From assembly GCA_035573855.1 (NCBI GenBank), contig DATLZU010000013.1, forward strand, positions 65,036-129,035: a stretch of 64,000 nt of DNA, in the 5' to 3' direction. The notes under the pieces are model-generated. The model searched no databases and had not been told where the DNA came from. It saw only the letters and a program-made list of their open reading frames with translations. Both the position numbers and the translations under genes were made by a program. The DNA is from DATLZU01 sp035573855. GTDB taxonomy: Bacteria; Nitrospirota; Nitrospiria; Nitrospirales; Nitrospiraceae. Position 1 is the first letter of the stretch. Every line of letters starts with the position of its first letter. Of the stretch, positions 26,942 to 35,987 are shown one piece after another.

Positions 26942-27397
26942 ATGGAGCTTCCCGATCTCAAAGACGATCCCTATCTCAAGGTAGTGCGCCCGCTGGTCGA
27001 AGCCTACCTGGCATTTTGGCGGGCCGACAACCGCCATATCCGCTCCCTGCGACTGACGCCGTCCCAATTCGACGTGATCGCCACGCTCGGCGACACGGAC
27101 GGCATGACCTGCTCGGAGCTCAGTGCGGCTACCTTGACCACCAAGGGCACGCTGACCGGCGTCCTCGACCGGCTGGAGGCTAAGGGCTTGATCCGAAGAG
27201 ATGAGGTGGCCGGCGATCGTCGCTGCATCAGGATTCGGTTGACTGACAAGGGCGATGCGCTGTTCCGCAAAGCGTTTGCCGCGCATATCGCCTTCTTGCG
27301 TCCGTATTTCGAGCAAGCCTTGACCCAAAAGGAAGCGGACCAGTTGTGCAGACTGTTGGTGCGTATCAGAGACAGCTTCGAACAGGACCGGCGATGA
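26942..27397 (+). CDS. MarR-family transcriptional regulator
   Basis: 151 residues from MELPDLKDDPYLKV. A winged-helix domain of the MarR family is clear: LTPSQFDVIATLGDTDGMT, TCSELSAATLTTKGTLTGVLDRLEAKGLIRR as recognition helix region, wing DRRCIRIRLTDKGDAL, then a dimerisation helix. Such proteins repress efflux or catabolic genes and respond to phenolic or oxidant ligands. The nitroreductase gene starts 37 bp downstream on the same strand, which makes it a plausible target or partner. Confidence 0.85.
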   Translation: MELPDLKDDPYLKVVRPLVEAYLAFWRADNRHIRSLRLTPSQFDVIATLGDTDGMTCSELSAATLTTKGTLTGVLDRLEAKGLIRRDEVAGDRRCIRIRLTDKGDALFRKAFAAHIAFLRPYFEQALTQKEADQLCRLLVRIRDSFEQDRR

Positions 27398-27434
27398 GAT
27401 CTCGGCGGCCCGTCGCCCATTCCCATAGGAGTCG

Positions 27435-28046
27435 ATGATGGAAAAACCTGCGGACACCGCTCATCCGATCCACGATCTGCTCAAGCGTCGCTGGAGTCCG
27501 CGCGCGTTCTCCGACAAGCCGGTCGAACCGGAGACCCTATGCCGTCTGTGGGAAGCCGCCCGTTGGGCGCCGTCCTGCTTCAACGACCAGCCCTGGTATT
27601 TCCTAGTCGCGACGAAGCAGGACCGGGCGGACTACGATCGGATGCTGGGATGTCTGAACGAAGGGAACGCTGTCTGGGCGAGGCACGCCCCCGTACTGAT
27701 GATATCGGTGGCGCGGACGACGTTTCAGCACGACGGCGGACCAAACCGGCATGCGTTGCACGACGTCGGGCAGGCCGTCGCCGGCTTGACCCTGCAGGCC
27801 ACCGCGCTCGGCCTGTTCGTGCATCAGATGGCGGGCTTTTTCCCAGAGAAGGTGCGGCAGGCGTACGCCGTGCCGGAGGGGTTCGAGCCGGTCGCGGCGA
27901 TTGCGCTCGGCTATCCTGGCGATCCGGCCTTGCTGCCCGAGAAGCTCCGCCAGCGCGAAGTGGCCCCGCGCAGCAGAAGGCCGCTGGAAGACTTCGTTTT
28001 TTCCGGACAGTGGGGCCGCACGTCGCCGCTGGTTTCGAGGTCCTGA
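27435..28046 (+). CDS. Nitroreductase-family protein
   Basis: 203 residues. The family start motif LLKRRWSPRAFSDKPV, the FMN-binding segment WEAARWAPSCFNDQPWYF, and the late GEFEPVAAIALGYPG-like loop are all seen. It would use FMN and NAD(P)H to reduce nitro compounds or quinones. It follows the MarR gene in the same direction, and its stop overlaps the next start (TGATG), so marR-like, nitroreductase and MBL genes may form one operon. Confidence 0.85.
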   Translation: MMEKPADTAHPIHDLLKRRWSPRAFSDKPVEPETLCRLWEAARWAPSCFNDQPWYFLVATKQDRADYDRMLGCLNEGNAVWARHAPVLMISVARTTFQHDGGPNRHALHDVGQAVAGLTLQATALGLFVHQMAGFFPEKVRQAYAVPEGFEPVAAIALGYPGDPALLPEKLRQREVAPRSRRPLEDFVFSGQWGRTSPLVSRS

Positions 28047-28798
28047 TGCGCCTGACGATTCTGGGCAGCGGCACGAATGTCCACCCCAAGCGGGCCGCCG
28101 CCGGCTATCTCGTGCGGACCGACCAGGTGCTGCTCCTCGACTTCGGTCCCCGCACGCTGGTCAATTTGATGAAGACGGGAGTTGACCGCCATCGGATCAC
28201 ACACGTGCTGTTTTCCCATTTCCACGCCGACCATTTCTCCGATTTCATTACCTTTTTCTTCGACGCCGTCATCCACTCTAAGCTCGTCGGCCCTCGTCCG
28301 GACTTAACGATCATCGGGCCGCGCGGGACTGCCCGCTTGTTCCGGATGGTCTTCACCACATTTCCAAGCTTCGACTCTCCACGCTTTCGTGTCAAGATCA
28401 AGGAAGTCGCCGATCGCGGGTTTCTGATTGGAGAGACCCGCATTACCCCGGGGACGGTGCTCCATGTCCCTGGACTCCACTGCGTCGGCTACCGTATTGA
28501 GCACAGAGGCAAAACGCTGGCCTATTCCGGCGACTCCCAGTATTGCGAGAATCTCGTCCGCCTCTGTCGGGAGGCCGACGTGGCCGTGCTCGATTGTTCC
28601 TTTCCCGCGAATCGGCCGGGACCGGGCCACATGCACGCGGGCGACTGCGGCCGGCTCGCCCGCGATGCGGGACTCGACCGGCTGATTCTCTCGCACTTCT
28701 ACCCGATCGCAGAACGGTTCGACGTCAGGCGACAGGCGGGCCGCTACTTTCGGGGAACTATCCTGATGGGGAAGGATCTGTTGTCGGTGACGGTGTGA
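28046..28798 (+). CDS. MBL-fold metallohydrolase (RNase Z-like)
   Basis: 250 residues from MRLTILGSGTNVHPK; the longer frame upstream is out-of-phase nitroreductase sequence. The metallo-beta-lactamase signature LFSHFHADHFSD (HxHxDH) is followed by further ligands in VPGLHCVGYRIEHRG, YSGDSQYCENL, GHMHAGDCGR and LSHFYP. Overall layout resembles RNase Z/arylsulfatase-type enzymes, but the exosite arm is absent, so the substrate may not be tRNA. Start codon overlaps the nitroreductase stop by one base. The 3' end overlaps the convergent SirB1-like gene by 41 bp. Confidence 0.8.
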   Translation: MRLTILGSGTNVHPKRAAAGYLVRTDQVLLLDFGPRTLVNLMKTGVDRHRITHVLFSHFHADHFSDFITFFFDAVIHSKLVGPRPDLTIIGPRGTARLFRMVFTTFPSFDSPRFRVKIKEVADRGFLIGETRITPGTVLHVPGLHCVGYRIEHRGKTLAYSGDSQYCENLVRLCREADVAVLDCSFPANRPGPGHMHAGDCGRLARDAGLDRLILSHFYPIAERFDVRRQAGRYFRGTILMGKDLLSVTV

Positions 28799-29651
28799 AC
28801 GGAAAAGCCGGTCCGCACTCCAGGATCTCCGCGAAGCGGGACAGCCTGGCCTTCTTCAACGGGTCGTCGAGCTTGCTGTAGATCACGAGCAGGTTTTTGA
28901 GCATCCGGATCAGCACGGCGCGCGGCGGACTTTTCTGCAGATACCGTTCGTCGAACCCGTATCCGGCTTCGGCCAGAAAGCGCGCGCAGTTCCGTTCCGT
29001 CAGGAGCGCGCCCCCGTTGAAACAGTCCACGAACACTTTATAGCGGTCCGATTCGTACTTGACGAGAAAGTGCCCTGGCATGCCGATGCCGTGAACCGGC
29101 AGCCCCAGGCGTCGGCCGACGAACAAGTAGACAGCGGAGAGACTGATCGGAATGCCGGTCCGCCGATCCAGCACGCGGTTCAGATAACTGTTCTCGACTT
29201 CGTAATAGTTTCTGGTGTTGCCGCGGAATCCCTGCTCCACGAACAAATAGCGGTTCAACGTCTTGACGGTTTCTTCGCCCGAGGCGCGAGGCCCGATGCG
29301 GTCGCGCACTTCCCTGGCCATCTCATCCAACTGGCGGGTATAGGCGCAGACATCCAACGTCGGATAGGCGTACCGCGCAATCAGAAACGCGCCGGCCTCC
29401 AGATCGATCCGGTCCTCGGGCTGAGCGACCAACTCCCGCAACTCGTTCTCCAGCCGCCTCCCACGGATCTCTTCCAGAATCCGCGTGATCCGCTCGGCCA
29501 TCTCCGGCTGTTCAATTTCAGCCTCCTGCAGCAACGGTATGGCGCAGGGCCCGAGATCGATCAGCTTGCCGCTGATCGTCTTCACGATCCGCTCATCCTC
29601 ATCGGACAGCAGCCGGATCAACGCCCGAATCTGGCTTTCACCTATCGCCAT
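28758..29651 (-). CDS. SirB1-like transglutaminase-fold protein
   Basis: 297 residues. Residues about 80-210 form the SirB1/transglutaminase-like core: NRYLFVEQGFRGNTRNYYEVENSYLNRVLDRRTGIPISLSAVYLFVGRRLGLPVHGIGMPGHFLVKYE (pieces of this are the conserved blocks). GIPISLSAVYL and HGIGMPGHFLV are diagnostic. The first 70 residues are predicted helices. Biochemical role is unknown in the family. Its C-terminal tail (PSPTTDPSPSG) overlaps the convergent MBL gene. Confidence 0.8.
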   Translation of the reverse strand: MAIGESQIRALIRLLSDEDERIVKTISGKLIDLGPCAIPLLQEAEIEQPEMAERITRILEEIRGRRLENELRELVAQPEDRIDLEAGAFLIARYAYPTLDVCAYTRQLDEMAREVRDRIGPRASGEETVKTLNRYLFVEQGFRGNTRNYYEVENSYLNRVLDRRTGIPISLSAVYLFVGRRLGLPVHGIGMPGHFLVKYESDRYKVFVDCFNGGALLTERNCARFLAEAGYGFDERYLQKSPPRAVLIRMLKNLLVIYSKLDDPLKKARLSRFAEILECGPAFPFTPSPTTDPSPSG

Positions 29652-29768
29652 CGTATGAGAGCGTCGCTTATCGGCGAACGAGGTACCGCAGTAGAACTCC
29701 CCCGGTCCTTCCAGGAGCGTGTTACCTCGGTATGTTGTTCCCGCCCGTTTCCGTGCTTCACGCTCGAT

Positions 29769-30548
29769 CTATCCCATCGCCTTGCGGAACACGCGTGCGC
29801 CACCGTACAGGCACAGCGCGTCGAACACCGCCATGACGACCAGAACCATCGCGACCTTCGGGAGCGCTTCCGCCCAACTGGACAGAATCAGAGGACGGAC
29901 GGCATCGATGGCCCAGGTCATCGGATTAAACCGCGCCAGGAAGCTCATCCATGCCGGCATGGCCGACAACGGGACGAGGGCCGAACTCAAAAAAATCATC
30001 GGCAGCGAAAGAAACCCTAGGACGGAGAAGAAGTCACCATGACTTTTCACCGAAAAGGCCATTGCCATCGAGATGGCCGTCAGTCCGACCCCGAACAACA
30101 TGCCGATCAACAGGATGACCGCCACGCCGAGCAGACCGGTCGCCGGCCGGACCCCAAACAGAAACGCGACGCCCAGGATGACCAACACCTGCAAGGACGT
30201 GACGCCCATCACGAAGAGGAACCGGCTCAGGATGATGGAACTCCGGCGGATGGGCGTGGACATGAGCCGTTCGAGGAACCCGTTCTCCTTGTCGAAGAGC
30301 AAATCGACGCCGCCCGCCAACCCGTTGTTCAGCACCGTCATCACCACCACGCCAGCGGCCAGAAAACTGATGTAGTTAGGCGCCTGCACCACCTGGGTGT
30401 CGGCCGCCCGTTGGAAGAGATTGCCGAAGAAAATCAGCCAGAACAGCATGGGCTGGACGAGCGTGAACAGCATGCTGAACCTCTCGCGGCTCAACCGCCG
30501 TATCCACCGCAGCGTCAGTGCGCTGATTTCTTGCCAATACTCTTTCAT
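29769..30548 (-). CDS. ABC-2 type transporter permease
   Basis: 259 residues from MKEYWQEISALTLRW. Six transmembrane helices, with the ABC-2 family pattern: cytosolic start RERFSMLFTLVQPMLFWLIFFG, then NYISFLAAGVVVMTVLNNG, LERLMSTPIRRSSIILSR and LSLPMIFLSSALVPLSAMP (blocks quoted in part). It is the membrane half of an exporter whose ATPase is the next gene upstream on this strand. DrrB/NodJ-like; substrate unknown (drug, lipid or polysaccharide). Confidence 0.85.
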   Translation of the reverse strand: MKEYWQEISALTLRWIRRLSRERFSMLFTLVQPMLFWLIFFGNLFQRAADTQVVQAPNYISFLAAGVVVMTVLNNGLAGGVDLLFDKENGFLERLMSTPIRRSSIILSRFLFVMGVTSLQVLVILGVAFLFGVRPATGLLGVAVILLIGMLFGVGLTAISMAMAFSVKSHGDFFSVLGFLSLPMIFLSSALVPLSAMPAWMSFLARFNPMTWAIDAVRPLILSSWAEALPKVAMVLVVMAVFDALCLYGGARVFRKAMG

Positions 30549-30565
30549 CGCTTCGTTCAAGCTAT

Positions 30566-30589
30566 GAGTTCTGAGTACCGAGTTCTGAG
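30566..30589. repeat. Tandem heptamer GAGTTCT, three units
   Basis: GAGTTCT, GAGTACC, GAGTTCT in register between the ATPase and permease genes of the exporter. Confidence 0.5.
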
Positions 30590-30624
30590 CTTGCAACGCA
30601 TTCAGACAACTCAGCTCTTCTCAC

Positions 30625-31602
30625 TCAGAATTCACTGCCCATTTCCCCGGGAAACTCTTCCCGGATCGCGTGCCCAGTGTGGGCGACGAACACGTCGTCC
30701 AGCCGCGGACGGTGGTAGTCGATGAACTCCAGACCACAGTTCAGCCGATTCGCGGCGTTGAGAATCGCCGGCAGGGCCTTCTCCGGCGACTCCACCCGGA
30801 TATCAAGCCCCGTCGGCGTCGTGCTCACGGCCCGGATGGACGGCAGCCCTTTCACGGCGGCAGCCAACGATTCGATCCGGTCCGTCTCCTTCACCGTCAG
30901 CGACACGATGTCGCCGCCCAGGCCGACCTTCAGTTCCGTGGGCGAGCCCAGCGCCTTGATCCGCCCGCCGTCGATGATCGCCAATCGGTCGCAGAGCTGA
31001 TCGGCCTCGTCCAAATAGTTGGTCGTCATCACCACCGTCATGCCCCGCTCGTGGAGCCCGCGCACGTAGTCCCAAATGCGCAGCCGGCTTTGCACATCCA
31101 GACCCAGCGTGGGCTCATCCAAAAAAAGAATCTTCGGATCCGGCAGCAGGCCGCAGGCGATGTCCAGTTTCCGCTTCATCCCGCCAGAATAGGTCTTGGC
31201 AAGCCGGTCCGCATGGCGTTCCAATTCCACCAGCCGCAACAACTCGTCGATACGGCGGCGGGCTTCGTCTTTGGGCAGGTGGTACAGATTGGCGAGGAGG
31301 TCCAGATGTTCACGGCCCGTCAGAAATCGGTCGATCGCCCGTTCCTGCGGCACATACCCGATCAGCCGGCGCACCCGCTCTGGTTCGCGCGCCACGTCGT
31401 GGCCCCACACGACGGCGGAGCCCGACGTCGGCCGCAGCAAGCCGATCAGAATCCGCAGCGTCGTGCTCTTGCCGGCGCCATTGGGTCCCAGCAGGCCGAA
31501 GATCTCGCCCTGAAAAACCTGAAAGGACAGGTCTTCGATGGCCTTCACGCCATCATAGGCCTTGCCCAGCCGGGACACCTCGATGGCGACCGCCCGTTCC
31601 AT
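30625..31602 (-). CDS. ABC transporter ATP-binding protein (DrrA-like)
   Basis: 325 residues. Walker A GPNGAGKSTTLRIL, Q-loop YVPQERAIDR, signature KTYSGGMKRKLDIACGLL, Walker B ILFLDEPTLGLD, H-loop VMTTNYLDEAD, then a C-terminal DrrA-like domain. It drives the ABC-2 permease encoded after it. Its ATG overlaps the stop of the Lon-domain gene by one base, so all three genes are one minus-strand operon. Confidence 0.9.
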   Translation of the reverse strand: MERAVAIEVSRLGKAYDGVKAIEDLSFQVFQGEIFGLLGPNGAGKSTTLRILIGLLRPTSGSAVVWGHDVAREPERVRRLIGYVPQERAIDRFLTGREHLDLLANLYHLPKDEARRRIDELLRLVELERHADRLAKTYSGGMKRKLDIACGLLPDPKILFLDEPTLGLDVQSRLRIWDYVRGLHERGMTVVMTTNYLDEADQLCDRLAIIDGGRIKALGSPTELKVGLGGDIVSLTVKETDRIESLAAAVKGLPSIRAVSTTPTGLDIRVESPEKALPAILNAANRLNCGLEFIDYHRPRLDDVFVAHTGHAIREEFPGEMGSEF

Positions 31603-32291
31603 CAGCCCCAGCCCTTTACTCCGTCCCGCTCGTGTACTTTGAACTGGATCAGATCGATGAGCCGACGAGCCTGCTGCTGAAGCGAGTCCGCTTCCAGAAG
31701 AAATTGTTTCTCCAGGGGAGTGCAGTCGAGGTGAGTCGAGAGGGTGTTCACGAGGATGTCATCGCCCACGTCCTCGCGGAAGAAGTGCTGCCAATAGGGA
31801 TGATCCTCGCGCGCGTGAAGACAGTCCCCAAGCACTTTGATCAAGTAGGCCCGCACCGCCGGATCGAGCGCCGATTCAGGCGCCCGCGGCTTCAGCGCGA
31901 TCGTCGCTTCCCGATAACTCTTCTCGTGGAACTCCTGCCGCACCTCGAACCGTTCCAAACCCTGCAGCAGAATGTTCGATCGGCCGTCCGGCAGGGATTG
32001 GACGCCCACGAGGCGACCGACGCATCCGAGCTGGAAGATGGGAGGATTGCCGTAATAGTTCGCTTCCCACCCTTCCTTGAGCAACGCCATCCCGATGCAC
32101 TGGCCTCCGGCGGCCGCGTCGGCGACCATCTGGCGATAGCGCGGTTCGAAGATATGCAGCGGCAGGTACGTTTTCGGGAAGAAGACCACGTTGGGCAGCG
32201 CGAACACCGGGATGCGTTCCGGGATCCGGAATGACGCCGGTTTTTCACGCGGGTCGCGGCCGTGATGATCGCGCTCTCGATCGGTTTGCAT
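31602..32291 (-). CDS. Lon substrate-binding (N-domain) protein
   Basis: 229 residues with a stand-alone LON N-terminal domain: RIPVFALPNVVFFPKTYLPLHIFEPRYR opening (split here), GCVGRLVGVQSLPDGRSNILLQGLERFEV and a helical C-terminal half. There is no AAA or protease part, so it is not Lon protease but one of the single-domain relatives of unknown role. First gene of the operon with the ABC exporter. Confidence 0.85.
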   Translation of the reverse strand: MQTDRERDHHGRDPREKPASFRIPERIPVFALPNVVFFPKTYLPLHIFEPRYRQMVADAAAGGQCIGMALLKEGWEANYYGNPPIFQLGCVGRLVGVQSLPDGRSNILLQGLERFEVRQEFHEKSYREATIALKPRAPESALDPAVRAYLIKVLGDCLHAREDHPYWQHFFREDVGDDILVNTLSTHLDCTPLEKQFLLEADSLQQQARRLIDLIQFKVHERDGVKGWG

Positions 32292-32419
32292 GCCTCACGA
32301 TAGCCGATGCTCTCGGAAGTTGTCAACCGAGCGTCCGGACCGCGTCGGCGCCGCCGACTATGACAAAACCCTCATCAATACTGGCGATTTGCACAGCGGA
32401 AGACGGAGTGTTATAAGCC

Positions 32420-33565
32420 GTGGTCATGCGCAGCCGATCTCGCACAGCGATGGCACTGCTGGCGGGCACACTGGCGCGGGCGCCCGTTTCTCTGGCCGCC
32501 CGCGACGGCGAGGTGACGGAAGGCGGGTTCCGTCTCGCCCTGCCGGGCTACCAGTACCGTTTTCCGCAGGACCATGGATCGCACGATACGTTCCGGACGG
32601 AATGGTGGTATTACACCGGTCATCTCACCGCCCGGAACGGCCGGCGTTTCGGCTTTCAATTGACGTTCTTCCGACGCGGGGTCGCGCCAGAGCGCATCAG
32701 GACCGAGCCGTCCCGCTGGACGATTCGGCACCTGTACCTGGCCCATTTGGCACTCTCCGACCTGGACAACGGCCGGTTTTATATGAGCGAGAAGATTAGT
32801 CGAGCCGGGTTGGGTAGAGCCGGCGCGGACGCCGACCGCCTCCGCGTGTGGATCGATCGGTGGAGCGTCGAACGGCTGGCCGGGAACTCCGATCGCCATC
32901 ACCTGCGCGCAGCCGCTGACGGCTTTGCCGTGGATTTGACGGTCACAGCCCTCAAACCGCCGGTCGTGCACGGCACGGACGGCGTGAGCCGCAAAGGCGA
33001 CCGCCGAGGACAGGCATCCCATTACTATTCACTCACGCGGCTGGCGACCGAAGGGCGCGTGACGGTCCGCGGGGAACAGCTCGAGGTCGTCGGCACGAGC
33101 TGGATGGACCATGAGTTCGGTTCCGCGGACCTCGATCGCGAGGTGGTCGGCTGGGATTGGTTCAGTCTTCAGCTCAGCAACAACAGCGAGCTGATGGTCT
33201 ATCGGCTGCGGCGCGCCGACGGGTCGGCCGATCCGGCCTCCAGCGGCACGCTGATCCTCGCCGACGGGCGATCGCAGCATCTGCCCGGCCACTCCCTGCG
33301 GTTGGAGCCGCTCACCTACTGGACCAGTCCGGCGAGCGGGGCGCGCTACCCGCAACGCTGGCGGCTGTCCTGCGCCTCACCGCAGTTCTCGCTCGAGGTG
33401 ACCCCATTGCTGGCGGATCAGGAGCTGCGCACCGGCCGGAGTACCCAGGTGACCTACTGGGAAGGTGCCGTTCAGGCGGCAGGGACGTGGCGCGGTGCGG
33501 CCGTGTCGGGACAGGGCTATGTGGAAATGACCGGGTACGCGGAGCGCGTCACACACCGCCTGTAA
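32420..33565 (+). CDS. CrtC/AttH-like lipocalin-fold protein
   Basis: 381 residues. After a probable signal peptide (ALLAGTLARAPVSLAARDG) comes the family hallmark HDTFRTEWWYYTGHL. Then GFQLTFFRRGV, SHYYSLTRLATEGRVTVRG, SWMDHEFGS and a second lipocalin-like half ending GQGYVEMTGYAERV. This is the hydroxyneurosporene synthase (CrtC)/AttH superfamily, which acts on carotenoids in some bacteria. No other carotenoid gene is near, so a hydratase role is only a possibility. Confidence 0.8.
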   Translation: MVMRSRSRTAMALLAGTLARAPVSLAARDGEVTEGGFRLALPGYQYRFPQDHGSHDTFRTEWWYYTGHLTARNGRRFGFQLTFFRRGVAPERIRTEPSRWTIRHLYLAHLALSDLDNGRFYMSEKISRAGLGRAGADADRLRVWIDRWSVERLAGNSDRHHLRAAADGFAVDLTVTALKPPVVHGTDGVSRKGDRRGQASHYYSLTRLATEGRVTVRGEQLEVVGTSWMDHEFGSADLDREVVGWDWFSLQLSNNSELMVYRLRRADGSADPASSGTLILADGRSQHLPGHSLRLEPLTYWTSPASGARYPQRWRLSCASPQFSLEVTPLLADQELRTGRSTQVTYWEGAVQAAGTWRGAAVSGQGYVEMTGYAERVTHRL

Positions 33566-33622
33566 GCGCGACGCGCTCACGGCGGATCAATCGTCGTTGC
33601 CGCTCTTCGGCGGCCGTTTGCC

Positions 33623-33652
33623 TTGACATCCCCGAAACCCAGTTTCTACAAT
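33623..33652 (+). promoter_or_regulatory. Strong sigma-70 promoter before trmFO
   Basis: Perfect -35 TTGACA (33623-33628), 18 bp, -10 TACAAT (33647-33652). It lies 38 bp before the trmFO ATG and likely drives the trmFO-xerC-hslV-hslU operon, perhaps through argB. Confidence 0.75.
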
Positions 33653-33690
33653 AAGCTTTCTTTGTCATCCCAACCGGAGTTTCACACGCC

Positions 33691-35007
33691 ATGCGCGACG
33701 ATGTCGTGATCGTGGGCGGCGGGCTTGCTGGCTCCGAAGCGGCTTGGCAAGCGGCCAACCGCGGAGCTCGAGTCACGCTCTATGAGATGCGGCCCAAGGA
33801 GTTCACTAAAGCCCACAAAACCGGGTGGCTCGCTGAGCTCGTGTGCTCTAACTCGCTAGGCTCCGGCGACATCCTGAGCGCGCCCGGCATCTTGAAAGAA
33901 GAAATGCGGCGGCTCAATTCGCTGATCGTCCGTGCCGCCGACGAGTCGCGCGTGCCGGCAGGCTCGGCGCTGGCGGTGGACCGGGAGATGTTCGCCCGCA
34001 AGGTCACGGAGGCGCTGGAAGGGCATCCCAATGTGCGGATCATCCGGGAGGAGATCGCCGCCATCCCCACTGACTGCGTGTGCATCATCGCGACCGGCCC
34101 GTTGACCTCGGACCGCCTGTCGCAGGCGATCGCCGACCTGACCCACGCCAAGCATTTGTACTTCTACGACGCGATCTCGCCAATTATCGACGCCGACTCG
34201 ATCAACATGGACGTGGTGTTCCGGGCTTCGCGGTACGACAAGGGCGGGGCTGATTACCTGAACTGTCCGATGGACGAGGAGACGTATAACAAATTCTATG
34301 AAGCGCTGCTGAGCGCCGAAAAGGTCCAACCCAAGGACTTCGAGAAGATCCCCTATTTCGAAGGCTGCATCCCCATCGAGGTCATGGCGGAGCGAGGGCG
34401 CCAGACCATGCAGTTCGGTCCGCTCAAGCCGGTGGGCTTGGAAGATCCGCGGACCGGCACGCGACCCTACGCGGTCGTACAGCTTCGCGCAGAAAACGCC
34501 CACGGGACGTGCTACAACATGGTGGGGTTCCAGACCAAGTTGACCTATCCGGAGCAGAAGCGGGTGTTTCGCATGATCCCGGGCTTGGAGAACGCGGAAT
34601 TTCTTCGGTACGGCAGCCTGCACCGGAATACGTTTATCAACTCGCCGCAGTTGCTCCGGAACACGTTGCAACTCAAGGCGCGCGGCACGGTGTTCTTCGC
34701 GGGCCAGATCGTCGGCGTGGAGGGATACACGGAATCGGCGGCGATGGGCGGCTTGGCCGGCATCAACGCCGCCCGCGGCTTGGCCGGGCTTCCACTGGTG
34801 ACGCCGCCGCCGACCACGGCGCACGGCAGCCTGCTCTCGTATATCACTACTTGCGAGCCGCGACATTTCCAGCCGATTAACACGAATTTCGGGCTGTTTC
34901 CGCCCCTGCCGAGCCGGATTCGAGACAAGGAACAAAAACGGCGCCTCATCGGCCGACGCGCGCTAGAGGATCTCGAGGCATGGAAGACGCGATCCGGGCT
35001 TTCGTGA
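33691..35007 (+). CDS. trmFO: tRNA (m5U54) methyltransferase TrmFO (FAD/folate-dependent)
   Basis: 438 residues. FAD motif VIVGGGLAGSEAAWQAANRG, ELVCSNSLGSGD, PFFEGCIPIEVMAERG-like block, and late AGQIVGVEGYTESAAMGG. It methylates U54 of tRNA using methylenetetrahydrofolate and FADH2 in place of SAM. First gene after the promoter at 33623; its last 28 bp overlap xerC, whose start lies within it. Confidence 0.93.
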   Translation: MRDDVVIVGGGLAGSEAAWQAANRGARVTLYEMRPKEFTKAHKTGWLAELVCSNSLGSGDILSAPGILKEEMRRLNSLIVRAADESRVPAGSALAVDREMFARKVTEALEGHPNVRIIREEIAAIPTDCVCIIATGPLTSDRLSQAIADLTHAKHLYFYDAISPIIDADSINMDVVFRASRYDKGGADYLNCPMDEETYNKFYEALLSAEKVQPKDFEKIPYFEGCIPIEVMAERGRQTMQFGPLKPVGLEDPRTGTRPYAVVQLRAENAHGTCYNMVGFQTKLTYPEQKRVFRMIPGLENAEFLRYGSLHRNTFINSPQLLRNTLQLKARGTVFFAGQIVGVEGYTESAAMGGLAGINAARGLAGLPLVTPPPTTAHGSLLSYITTCEPRHFQPINTNFGLFPPLPSRIRDKEQKRRLIGRRALEDLEAWKTRSGLS

Positions 35008-35987
35008 CGTTTCTCGACGCCGAGCAGGGAGCGTCCCCCGAGACCATTCGCAGCTATCAGGCCGATCTTCGCCAGTTCCATGCGTTTCTAAAATTTTCCG
35101 GACAGGTGAGCGCCGACTGCCAGCCCGCCGTCATCGACGCCGCCATAATCCGGAACTATCTGGTGTGGCTGGATCGGCAAGGAAAGAAAAAAAGCTCATT
35201 GGCGCGCAAGCTGGCGACGCTCCGGAGCTTCTATCGCTTCCTGATCAGAGAAGGACGGGTCACACAGAATCCCGTCGAGCACGTCCGAACACCCAAGCAA
35301 CCCAAGCCGCTTCCTCGCACGCTGACCAAGGAGGACGCGGAAGCCCTGATGGAACTGCCGAGAGCCGATACGCTGTTGGCACGCCGCGACCGGGCCATCC
35401 TCGAAACGCTGTACTCAACCGGTGCCCGCGTGAGCGAGTTGGTCGGGATGAATATGGACGATCTTCACGCCGCCGAGGGATTGGTTCGGCTGCGCGGCAA
35501 GGGCCGCAAGGAGCGGATCGTGCCGATCGGGGACGTCGCGCTCGAGGCCATCAAGGACTACCACGATGCGCTATCCCACCATACGTCACCGGGGACCCGT
35601 GCCATCCCCAGGAGCAACGGGCATCCTCGGCGGAATGCAACAGGCGCCTCGCGCCACACGGAACACGGCCAACCCGTGTTCCGCAATGCTCGCGGCGGCC
35701 GACTCACCGCTCGCAGCGTCGCCCGCATCGTGGTGAAATATTCCCGCTACCTGCCCGGCGGACGGATCAGCCCGCACGCCCTTCGGCATTCGTTCGCGAC
35801 CCATCTGTTGGACGAAGGGGCGGACCTGCGCGCGATCCAAGAAATGCTGGGCCATGCATCGCTCAACACGACCCAGAAATACACCCACCTGGCGCCGAGC
35901 CAGCTCATGGCGGTATATGATAAGGCGCATCCTCGAGCGAGGCTGCAAGCTCCTGTTCCGGAAACGGAGACCGCCGGACAGTCATGA
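34980..35987 (+). CDS. xerC: Tyrosine recombinase XerC
   Basis: 335 residues. SAM-like N-terminal domain about 1-95, then a catalytic domain with Arg150 (GARVSEL), the K-beta strand (GKGRKERIVP), HxxR at His266-Arg269 (HALRHSFATHL), the LGHAS motif and nucleophile Tyr301 (TQKYTHL). All catalytic residues are intact. About 35 extra residues of low complexity (around SHHTSPGTRAIPRSNG) sit between the K-strand and the HxxR helix, where canonical XerC has a short loop. It resolves chromosome dimers with a partner at dif; FtsK (9730-12160) is the expected activator. Confidence 0.88.
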   Translation: MEDAIRAFVTFLDAEQGASPETIRSYQADLRQFHAFLKFSGQVSADCQPAVIDAAIIRNYLVWLDRQGKKKSSLARKLATLRSFYRFLIREGRVTQNPVEHVRTPKQPKPLPRTLTKEDAEALMELPRADTLLARRDRAILETLYSTGARVSELVGMNMDDLHAAEGLVRLRGKGRKERIVPIGDVALEAIKDYHDALSHHTSPGTRAIPRSNGHPRRNATGASRHTEHGQPVFRNARGGRLTARSVARIVVKYSRYLPGGRISPHALRHSFATHLLDEGADLRAIQEMLGHASLNTTQKYTHLAPSQLMAVYDKAHPRARLQAPVPETETAGQS

